A stretch of DNA of 6,759 nt. Origin: Rhodoferax sp. GTDB taxonomy: Bacteria > Pseudomonadota > Gammaproteobacteria > Burkholderiales > Burkholderiaceae_C. Where the stretch lies: NCBI GenBank assembly GCA_030833685.1, contig JAURGS010000137.1, positions 1-6,759 of the forward strand. Reading direction: 5' to 3'. Under the pieces are notes generated by a model. That model made no database searches and was not told the origin of the DNA. It saw only the letters and a list, made by a program, of their open reading frames with translations. The position numbers and the translations under genes were made by a program. Positions 1-5,428 of the stretch are shown piece by piece (positions within the stretch are counted from its first letter, which is position 1; each line of letters begins with the position of its first letter).

Positions 1-298
1 CTCCGGCAAGCACGAGTGATGCGCCTACCAAGTCCCAGCGATCAGGCAACACGCCATCGACTAACCACAGCCACAAGACTGAAACAACGATGTATACCCC
101 ACCGTAGGCGGCATACACACGTCCAGCAGGATGTGGATGCAGCGTCAGCAGCCACGCGAACAGGCCCAAACTTGCTGCGGCAACAATCAACCACCATGGA
201 GACGCACTTTTCTTGAGCCATAAGTACGGCAGGTAGCAACCAATAATCTCTGCGAAGGCGGTTAGCGCGTACAGGCCCAATGCTTGGATCGGTGTCAT
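1..298 (-). CDS. ynfA: YnfA family inner-membrane protein, 3' end cut off by the window
   Basis: Translating the minus strand from the ATG at 298-296 gives 99 residues that remain open to the left edge. The family (UPF0060, near the small multidrug resistance proteins) is normally about 108 residues, so roughly ten C-terminal residues are missing. The protein starts MTPIQALGLYALTAFAEIIG and carries the strong family signatures CYLPYLWLK, LTLHPHPAGRVYAAYGGVY and a VDG segment. Four short hydrophobic helices are expected. Its start overlaps the stop of the upstream EamA permease gene as ATGA, so translation of the two is probably coupled. Family identity is clear; substrate is not. YnfA proteins are generally described as small SMR-like membrane proteins, and a metal-related role here is only suggested by the neighbours. 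Confidence 0.9.
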   Translation of the reverse strand, partial: MTPIQALGLYALTAFAEIIGCYLPYLWLKKSASPWWLIVAAASLGLFAWLLTLHPHPAGRVYAAYGGVYIVVSVLWLWLVDGVLPDRWDLVGASLVLAG

Positions 299-1338
299 GA
301 ATGCGAATGTCGGTGGTGAATGTCCGGAAAATGTGCATGCTCGTGTTTGAGTTTTGCATGCTTGTGATCATGTGTGTGAGGCTCAACGCCATCCCATTCA
401 AAGTCATGGACATGCTGGTGGTGCTCGTCATGTTCATGTTCGTGTTCATGCTGCAGCGTTTCATGCAAATGTTCATGTGCATGGTGCTCGGTCAGATGAA
501 GCCAAACACCAAGGCCCATCAGCGCCGCAGCAACCCAAAACGCCAAAGATGTGGTTTCCGGGAAGACCATCAAGGCCGTAGCCGCTCCTATAAATGGTGC
601 CGTAGAAAAGTAGGCGCCGGTGCGGGCTGTTCCCAGACCCCGCAGGGCCAGTACAAACAGAACAAGACTGATGCCGTAGCCCAAAAGACCGACCGCCATC
701 GTGGCCAACAGAGTGGCAAATCCGGGCAGCACGGCACCCATACCTATCGCAATCAACGTATTGACTGCGCCTGCCATGACGCCCTTGGTAGCAGCAATGA
801 ACAGGGCATCCGATGCTGACACCTTGCGGGTTAGGTTGTTGTCAATAGCCCAGAACAGGCATGCTAAACCCACCAAGGCGGGGCCCGTGATGCTGGATTG
901 GACAGCGGATGCAGTCGGCCAGCTCAACGCAACACCACCGGCCACGATCGCTAGCATTCCCAATATGATGCGCTTATCAGCGTTTTCCTTGAAAACAACC
1001 CAGGCAATTACAGCAGTCAGAACCGCTTCGAGGTTCAGCAACAGCGATGCAGTGGAACCGCTTGTTGATAGCAATCCAAACATCAGCGCCACAGGGCCTA
1101 GCATCCCACCAAAAAAGATCGCCCCCAGCAGCCAGGGCCACTCACCTTTGGGCAGGCCCGACGGCCTTACGCCGCGATCACGAATCACGCGTGCCAGACT
1201 TAGGCCAAGCCCGCTTCCCAAATAAAGCAACCCCGCCAAAAGAACTGGTGGTGTATCACCCGTCAATAGCTTAGCAAACGGGGTGCTAGCGCCAAACAGT
1301 GCTGCAGCACAAAGCGCGTAAAGGACGGCTCTATTCAT
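295..1338 (-). CDS. EamA/DMT-family permease with a histidine-rich C-terminal tail
   Basis: A 347-residue integral membrane protein. Residues 1 to about 280 hold two EamA-type repeats with about ten hydrophobic helices. The first begins MNRAVLYALCAAALFGASTP, and NLEAVLTAVIAWVVFKE is typical of the first repeat's conserved helix pair; the second repeat starts near residue 150 (GPALVGLACLFWAIDNN). Residues 281-347 form a charged tail with 25 histidines in 67 positions, including HEHEHEHDEHH and HTHDHKH. Ordinary DMT permeases of about 290-300 residues lack such a tail. It looks suited to binding metal ions, probably on the cytoplasmic side if there are ten helices (inference). The gene lies 69 bases downstream of the CDF exporter on the same strand and overlaps ynfA by four bases. 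The upstream ribosome site is weak, so the start rests on the match to the family N-terminus. Substrate is unknown; export of a metal or metal-related metabolite is a guess from context. Confidence 0.87.
   Translation of the reverse strand: MNRAVLYALCAAALFGASTPFAKLLTGDTPPVLLAGLLYLGSGLGLSLARVIRDRGVRPSGLPKGEWPWLLGAIFFGGMLGPVALMFGLLSTSGSTASLLLNLEAVLTAVIAWVVFKENADKRIILGMLAIVAGGVALSWPTASAVQSSITGPALVGLACLFWAIDNNLTRKVSASDALFIAATKGVMAGAVNTLIAIGMGAVLPGFATLLATMAVGLLGYGISLVLFVLALRGLGTARTGAYFSTAPFIGAATALMVFPETTSLAFWVAAALMGLGVWLHLTEHHAHEHLHETLQHEHEHEHDEHHQHVHDFEWDGVEPHTHDHKHAKLKHEHAHFPDIHHRHSHS
298..498 (-). repeat. Low-complexity His-codon tract encoding the permease tail
   Basis: This stretch encodes residues 281-347 of the EamA permease. 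On the plus strand it is visibly repetitive, with many TTCATG, GTTCATG and CATG words, especially at 405-490, because His (CAT/CAC) and Glu codons alternate. The reading frame stays open through the whole tract. Long antisense frames over the same bases are by-products of this composition. Such tracts may gain or lose repeat units between strains. Confidence 0.7.
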
Positions 1339-1407
1339 ACCGAGTTTGTCTGATACACAGCGGAAGGATTCAATCGGATTGGTTCAGTGGACGTGGCCAT
1401 GGTAGTC

Positions 1408-2040
1408 TTACTTGGCACTATCTTCGCCCTGTTCCCCGCGCGCCAGCTGCAGCACGGTCCAGCCACCGTGCAAGGCGAGCGCCGCCATCAGGCTGGCCAC
1501 CGCAAGATCAGGCCAGGCCGATCCAGTGCCGAACACGCCCAAGGCGGCGATGAACACGGCAAGGTTGCCGATGGCGTCGTTGCGAGAGCATAGCCACACG
1601 CTTCGCATGTTGGCATCGCCTTCTCGGAAGGCATAGAGCATCCATGCCACGGCCACGTTGGCCACCAGCGCCACGAGGGCTATTGAACCCATAGTGGTGG
1701 CCTGGGGCACGCCGCCATTCCACACCGACCACAGTGCTGCGCCCAGCACATACAGGCCAAAACCCATCATGCTCAAGGCTTTGAGCATGGCGGCGCGCGC
1801 TCGCCATGCCAGCGCCGAAGCCAGCACCGCGAGCGATACCGCGTAGTTCATCGCGTCGCCCGCAAAATCGACCGCGTCCGCCAGCAAAGAAAGTGACCCA
1901 GACTGAACGCCAGCCACGATCTCGACCAGGAACATCGCGGCATTGACCACGAGGGCGATCCAGAGGATCTTGCGGTAACGGACCAGGTTGACAATGGCAT
2001 CAAGTTTGGGTGCGACGTGGTCACAGCAGTGGGTTGACAT
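1408..2040 (-). CDS. Short cation diffusion facilitator (CDF) family metal exporter
   Basis: A 210-residue protein with about six hydrophobic segments, matching the transmembrane part of CzcD-like CDF exporters, which use the proton gradient to push divalent cations out of the cytoplasm. Helix 2 has SLSLLADAVDFAGD, placing D58 and D62 in the usual H/D-xxx-D metal site. Helix 5 has CSRNDAIGN, so C151 and D155 appear to take the place of the common H-xxx-D pair. The cytoplasmic C-terminal domain of typical CDFs of about 300 residues is absent; the protein ends soon after the last helix. The N-terminus has a Cys/His cluster, MSTHCCDH. I chose the ATG at 2040 rather than an in-frame upstream ATG at 2064 because AAGGA lies six bases upstream and the protein there starts naturally. 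It is divergent from a CadR/PbrR-type regulator and sits behind a MerR-style promoter, so induction by Pb, Cd or Zn is likely (inference). Confidence 0.88.
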   Translation of the reverse strand: MSTHCCDHVAPKLDAIVNLVRYRKILWIALVVNAAMFLVEIVAGVQSGSLSLLADAVDFAGDAMNYAVSLAVLASALAWRARAAMLKALSMMGFGLYVLGAALWSVWNGGVPQATTMGSIALVALVANVAVAWMLYAFREGDANMRSVWLCSRNDAIGNLAVFIAALGVFGTGSAWPDLAVASLMAALALHGGWTVLQLARGEQGEDSAK

Positions 2041-2062
2041 GGGTTTTCCTTTCAATACTTGC

Positions 2063-2093
2063 ATTAGAAACCTTGGAGCCGCTACAGTGTCAA
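2063..2093 (-). promoter_or_regulatory. MerR-type promoter and operator driving the CDF gene
   Basis: Read on the minus strand, TTGACA (2093-2088) and TCTAAT (2068-2063) form -35 and -10 boxes separated by 19 bases, the over-long spacing that MerR-family activators correct by untwisting DNA. Between them lies an imperfect dyad at 2070-2090 with half-sites ACCTTGGAG and, on the other strand, ACACTGTAG (six of nine bases agree) around a three-base centre. This resembles known Cd/Pb and Zn operators of the family. On the plus strand, TTGCAT (2059-2064) and TACAGT (2083-2088) could serve as the regulator's own overlapping promoter, which would allow autoregulation; that part is weaker. Confidence 0.8.
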
Positions 2094-2119
2094 ATACTTA
2101 TTTAAAGCAGGATCATGTA

Positions 2120-2545
2120 ATGCAGATAAAGGAACTTGCCCTCGCCACCGGCGTGGATGTCGAAACCATCCGTTACTACGAAAAACAGGGCCTGATGCCC
2201 GCGCCGGCTCGGCGCGACAACGGGTACCGCGACTACGCGGTGGCTCACCTTGAGCGCCTGTCATTCATCCGCCACTGCCGGGCTCTGGACATGCCGCTGG
2301 GCGATGTGAACCGGCTACTTGGATTCGTTGATAAACCGGACAGAAACTGCGGAGATGTCGATCTTCTGGTGGACGACCAACTGGCCCGTGTGCGCGCCCG
2401 CCTAAAGAGCATGAGGGCACTGGAGAAGCAGCTGCTTCGGCTGCGGGCGCGATGCCTCGGTACCCACGAGGGGGCGCACTGCGGCATTCTTGAAGAGCTA
2501 GTGTCCGCCGCTCACGGGGAGTCTTGCGCATGCCATCCAGGTTAA
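2120..2545 (+). CDS. cadR: Cd(II)/Pb(II)-responsive MerR-family transcriptional regulator
   Basis: A 141-residue MerR-family protein. The N-terminal winged helix-turn-helix is clear (MQIKELALATGVDVETIRYY, then RDNGYRDY), followed by the long dimerisation helix (about residues 80-112) and a metal-binding loop. Metal-ligand cysteines are visible at C77 (RNCGDV), C112 and C121. The eight residues between the last two match PbrR more closely than CadR, where I recall six. A short tail with CACH near the end adds two more cysteines and a histidine. The ATG at 2120 is chosen because the family's N-terminus begins there and CAGGA sits seven bases upstream; the upstream in-frame ATG would add 44 unrelated residues. 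It should repress, and on binding metal activate, the divergent CDF promoter. Family is firm; which metal (Pb, Cd or Zn) is not decided by sequence. Confidence 0.92.
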   Translation: MQIKELALATGVDVETIRYYEKQGLMPAPARRDNGYRDYAVAHLERLSFIRHCRALDMPLGDVNRLLGFVDKPDRNCGDVDLLVDDQLARVRARLKSMRALEKQLLRLRARCLGTHEGAHCGILEELVSAAHGESCACHPG

Positions 2546-2547
2546 TG

Positions 2548-2560
2548 CTGGGACGCCCAG
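2548..2560 (+). terminator. Possible weak hairpin after the MerR regulator gene
   Basis: A perfect five-base-pair inverted repeat CTGGG-ACG-CCCAG begins two bases after the regulator's stop codon. There is no run of T after it, so it is at best a weak or factor-assisted terminator and may be chance. Confidence 0.25.
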
Positions 2561-2756
2561 AAACTCAAATGAGCAAAATGGCAGTCAATTAGTTCGATTT
2601 AGCTGATTGGCTTCATAACGGTAATCAGTTCAATGCAGCCCATTAACATCTTTCAGCCTACGTCAGCTTCTGGCCGGTAGCAGGTACCCTCCGCCGTAAA
2701 CCGCTGTCTGCTAATGCTGCCTTTGAGTCAGTAGCCATCACTATCCTTTTACAGTC

Positions 2757-3155
2757 TCAGCCTGACCAAATCCGTAATCGCTGCTCCTCCCAAAGCGCAG
2801 GCGGATCCACCGCAAGATCAAACAGCGTCAGGTGATCTGGCAGCGCATCCTCCAAAATCGCCTCGACGATGTCCGGTGCCAGCGTAGTCAAATTCACCAT
2901 CCGGCTGACGTAGCTGTTGTCGACTCCCTCCAGCGCTACAATTTCAGTCAGGTTTTTCAACTTGCCGTACTCCAGCATTGCCAACCACCGGTGGCCCCTG
3001 GCCAGCGCCAGTTCCAGCGGTGTGGCCGCCACGTCCCACGGCCGCAGCAGTTTCCCCGGTCGCCTTGATTGCTCATTGGGCAGTCTCATTTGTTTGCGCC
3101 CGCTGCGGCGGTTGTTATGAATCGGTACAGCGCGATCCGGCCCTCTCTTGTTCAC
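2757..3155 (-). CDS. Orphan helix-turn-helix protein of mobile-element type
   Basis: About 132 residues from a GTG start, with no good ribosome site; an in-frame ATG at 3089 is an alternative. The frame upstream of the GTG closes at a TAG at 3180-3182, so the N-terminus may be slightly truncated. A basic N-terminal part (VPIHNNRRSGRKQ) leads into ATPLELALARGHRWLAMLE, then a ParB/KorB-like helix-turn-helix around residues 68-90 (LEGVDNSYVSRMVNLT), then LAPDIVEAIL. From memory, small proteins of this build accompany large site-specific recombinases and DUF2924 genes in prophages and integrative elements. No recombinase is present here. The gene starts 14 bases after the sensor kinase stop, on the same strand, so it could be read from that operon. 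DNA binding is likely; a role in metal resistance is not indicated. It may be a relic of an integration event. Confidence 0.65.
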   Translation of the reverse strand: MNKRGPDRAVPIHNNRRSGRKQMRLPNEQSRRPGKLLRPWDVAATPLELALARGHRWLAMLEYGKLKNLTEIVALEGVDNSYVSRMVNLTTLAPDIVEAILEDALPDHLTLFDLAVDPPALWEEQRLRIWSG

Positions 3156-3169
3156 GCAAAAGGCGTTAT

Positions 3170-4591
3170 TCAGGGCCGACTAAGTAGTTCAGTCGCTTGC
3201 CTCATCCTTGCTTGAAGCCCTGGAAAAACAAGCCTGAATCGAGTCCACTCCTGGTCTGAAGTAACCGAGATCGCCCCGCCATGGGCCTCGACGATGGCTT
3301 TGGTAATCGACAGCCCCAAGCCTGCCCCGTCAGAAGCTGGGTGCCTGCGTGCTGAGTCTGCGCGATAGAAGCGCTCGAAGACTCTCTGCTGGACATCCAA
3401 TGGAATCTCCTTGCCCGTGTTTTTGACAGTGACTTCAATTCCACGCGACGAACTTTCGATTCTGACGCCCACGACACCGCCGACTGGTGCATGCCTGAGC
3501 GCATTGGATAGGAGGTTGCTCAAGGCACGTCTGAACATCAAACGATCGCCATAGATTCGCCCATCACCTTCCACGCTCATCAAGATGCGTTTTTCGTCCG
3601 CAACGGCTTCATAAAATTCAACGAGTTCGCGAGCTCCTTGTGCTGCCGAGAAGGACTCCTTATGGGGCAGGTCTACCCCCCGCTCTGTCTTGGCGAGGAA
3701 TAGCATGTCTGATACCACCCGAGCCAAACGCTGCAATTCCTCTGCGTTGGACGCCAGCGTATCTTGGTATGTCTTAAGGTCGCGTTGGGTGGACAGCGTC
3801 ACCTGTGTTTGGGTGAGGAGATTGCTGATGGGTGTGCGAAGTTCATGTGCCAAATCCGCCGCAAAATCAGCAAGCTGTTTGAAGTCGTTCTGCAGGCGAC
3901 CCAACATCTCATTGAGTTCCCTTGCCAAATCTGCCATTTCAATCGGGACGGCATCCTCGGGCATGCGCTCTTGCAACTGTTGGCCTGTCACTGCAGCGGC
4001 GCGACGTTTCATTGCGCGCAGCGGAGACATGCCTTGATGAGCCGCGAACCAAGCCAAGAATCCGCTTAGAAGAATGGCCAGCACAGCATAGATCGCAATG
4101 CTGCGCCGGAGCTCCCTCATGAATTCTTGGTGGTGCTGCGTATCGACGGCGAGTGATATTTGGAGCGGCCCGGCCATTCCCTGAACCATGCCAGCAGTAA
4201 AGCTCATCTCATGGAACTCGCGACCGCCACTCCTCCAAGACTGAAGCCCGTGGCCGTCGTCATTCGTGATGAATGATGCTTGCGTAGTCGGGCCGCTGTA
4301 TCCGTTGGTCTGGTACAACTTTTCACCCTGCGGTCCTTTGACCAGAGCGTAAAGGCTGTGGTGATGGCTCAATGCTTCGTTCAGGCGACTGCGAGCTTCT
4401 TCATGGGATCGAGAACTGGCCAGAATGCCCTCGATCAGGTGCTTTTTATCATCCAAGGCGGCGCTATCGAGGTCGACGAAGTGCCTATCAGCCTCTACCA
4501 TGAAAAGAAGCGCCAAGCCCAGGATGACCGAACTGGCCAGCGCTATAAAAAAGATGGTGAGGCGGGATGTCAGTGACAGCCTGCGAAACAT
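3170..4591 (-). CDS. Heavy-metal sensor histidine kinase, CusS/CopS type
   Basis: A 473-residue inner-membrane kinase of usual family length. Order: first transmembrane helix about 13-32, periplasmic sensor about 33-163, second helix about 164-184, HAMP about 187-239, dimerisation and phosphoacceptor box with H249 (DLAHELRTPISNLL), then the ATPase domain with N363 (SNLLSNALRHAP), N391-T-G (NTGKEIP), ERFYRADSAR and GAGLGLSI (422-429). The sensor part is rich in possible metal ligands: H37 beside F38 near the first helix, H76-H78, H114, H127 with M129, and H153-H154. The H37-F38 pair recalls the His-Phe silver site reported for CusS. The ATG follows directly on the response regulator's stop codon, with GGAGGG (4599-4604, minus strand) as ribosome site. 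It should phosphorylate the neighbouring regulator in response to periplasmic Cu, Ag or a similar metal; the metal is inferred. Confidence 0.92.
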   Translation of the reverse strand: MFRRLSLTSRLTIFFIALASSVILGLALLFMVEADRHFVDLDSAALDDKKHLIEGILASSRSHEEARSRLNEALSHHHSLYALVKGPQGEKLYQTNGYSGPTTQASFITNDDGHGLQSWRSGGREFHEMSFTAGMVQGMAGPLQISLAVDTQHHQEFMRELRRSIAIYAVLAILLSGFLAWFAAHQGMSPLRAMKRRAAAVTGQQLQERMPEDAVPIEMADLARELNEMLGRLQNDFKQLADFAADLAHELRTPISNLLTQTQVTLSTQRDLKTYQDTLASNAEELQRLARVVSDMLFLAKTERGVDLPHKESFSAAQGARELVEFYEAVADEKRILMSVEGDGRIYGDRLMFRRALSNLLSNALRHAPVGGVVGVRIESSSRGIEVTVKNTGKEIPLDVQQRVFERFYRADSARRHPASDGAGLGLSITKAIVEAHGGAISVTSDQEWTRFRLVFPGLQARMRQATELLSRP

Positions 4592-5275
4592 CTAGCGACC
4601 CTCCGGCGCTTCGAGCACGTAGCCCATGCCGCGTACAGTTTGGATCAGCTTGAACTGGTGATCATCATCGATCTTGACGCGCAGACGCCTCATGGCCACC
4701 TCGATGACGTTAGTGTCGCTGTCGAAGTTCATGTCCCAAACCTGAGAGGCGATCAGCGACCTGGGCAGGACTTCTCCCTGCCTACGCATCAGCAGTTCCA
4801 GCAATCCAAACTCCTTGGCGGTAAGATTAAGGCGCTTGCCGTCTCGGGTGACGCGGCGGCGTAGCAGATCAAGTTGGAGGTCTGCCACCTGCAAGGTCGT
4901 GGATTCGGTGCCACTACGACCGCGGCGCACAATGGTGCGAACTCGGGCCAAGAGCTCGGCAAAGGAAAACGGCTTGACGAGGTAATCGTCGGCGCCTAAT
5001 TCAAGCCCCTTCACGCGATCTTCCACCTGATCGCGGGCGGTGAGAAACATGGCTGGCACTTGTAGGCCTTCATGACGTATCGCCTGCAGGACCTCCCAAC
5101 CGCTCATGCCCGGCATCATCACATCCAGGATCGCGAGATCGTAGTTACCGCCAAGAGCTAGGTGAAGGCCGTCGGGCCCATTTCTGGCCAAGTCCACAAC
5201 GAAACCGGCCTCGATCAGTCCCTGGCGCAGATATGCCCCGGTCTTAGGCTCATCTTCCACAATCAAAATTTTCAT
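4592..5275 (-). CDS. OmpR-family heavy-metal response regulator, CusR/CopR type
   Basis: A 227-residue two-domain regulator. The receiver domain (about 1-115) shows E7/D8 in VEDEP, phosphoacceptor D51 in ILDVMMPGMSGWE, T79 in LTARD and K101 in LVKPFSF. The OmpR-type winged helix (about 128-225) shows LTAKEFGLLELL, the recognition helix DTNVIEVAMRRLR, and IQTVRGMGYVLE at the end. The start at 5275 matches the invariant MKILIVEDE opening; the longer reading from 5320 adds 15 residues unlike the family. A GAGGG ten bases upstream is a modest ribosome site. It is co-transcribed with the kinase, whose ATG follows the TAG at once. The likely targets are the divergent efflux genes, through the dyad at 5336-5353, and perhaps its own operon. 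The family label is firm; whether copper/silver or another metal is sensed is open. Confidence 0.94.
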   Translation of the reverse strand: MKILIVEDEPKTGAYLRQGLIEAGFVVDLARNGPDGLHLALGGNYDLAILDVMMPGMSGWEVLQAIRHEGLQVPAMFLTARDQVEDRVKGLELGADDYLVKPFSFAELLARVRTIVRRGRSGTESTTLQVADLQLDLLRRRVTRDGKRLNLTAKEFGLLELLMRRQGEVLPRSLIASQVWDMNFDSDTNVIEVAMRRLRVKIDDDHQFKLIQTVRGMGYVLEAPEGR

Positions 5276-5335
5276 TGGCAACTGACCCTCTTTGGCAGAC
5301 CTGAGTATGACGACTTCCATTTATTGCGATGGCGA

Positions 5336-5353
5336 GATGACAAATATGTAATC
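5336..5353. promoter_or_regulatory. Candidate operator for the CusR/CopR-like regulator
   Basis: GATGACA-AATA-TGTAATC is an inverted repeat in which six of seven arm positions pair. It resembles the boxes reported for CusR/CopR-type heavy-metal regulators, which are built on GACA or TACA half-sites facing TGTC or TGTA. It lies in the gap between the regulator operon and the efflux genes, three bases upstream of the -35 box at 5357, a usual place for an activator of this family. Binding is inferred. Confidence 0.72.
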
Positions 5354-5356
5354 TTT

Positions 5357-5385
5357 TCGACATCGTGCTGACGACTTGGTATTTT
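5357..5385 (+). promoter_or_regulatory. Promoter of the secreted-protein/TolC operon
   Basis: TCGACA (5357-5362, five of six consensus -35 bases) and TATTTT (5380-5385, four of six -10 bases) are separated by exactly 17 bases. The transcript would start near 5392 and carry a leader of about 37 bases before the ATG at 5429, which has GAGGAAA (5420-5426) as ribosome site. No convincing promoter was found for the opposite regulator operon in the same gap. Confidence 0.6.
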
Positions 5386-5428
5386 AATAATTCCCCCTGT
5401 CTATGTTACCGATCACATTGAGGAAACC

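Noticed and set aside
42..482. Minus-strand frame of 146 codons at the left end
   Set aside because: It is a shifted reading of the ynfA gene and the His tail; its Met/Thr/Ser-rich start comes from CATG repeats, and the YnfA frame fits its family far better.
301..819. Plus-strand frames over the EamA permease (301-819, 354-581, 701-1225, 1047-1274)
   Set aside because: They are antisense to a well-matched permease frame, have odd composition and no ribosome site or family signature.
1339..1407. Terminator or separate promoter between the CDF and EamA genes
   Set aside because: No stem followed by T-run on the minus strand and no convincing -35/-10 pair; TTGAAT is present but lacks a good partner.
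2603..2628. Inverted repeat CTGATT/AATCAG in the gap after the MerR gene
   Set aside because: Arms of six bases with a 14-base loop and no T-run or nearby promoter; easily expected by chance.
2546..2756. Possible small gene or RNA in the 211-base gap
   Set aside because: No frame with a ribosome site and protein-like composition, no tRNA-like fold and no riboswitch pattern were seen.
3690..4069. Plus-strand frames opposite the sensor kinase
   Set aside because: The kinase frame contains all expected boxes in order, so these are shadows.
5276..5356. Promoter for the response regulator operon
   Set aside because: TTGTCA on the minus strand overlaps the dyad, but no -10 box occurs at a workable distance, so I do not call one.
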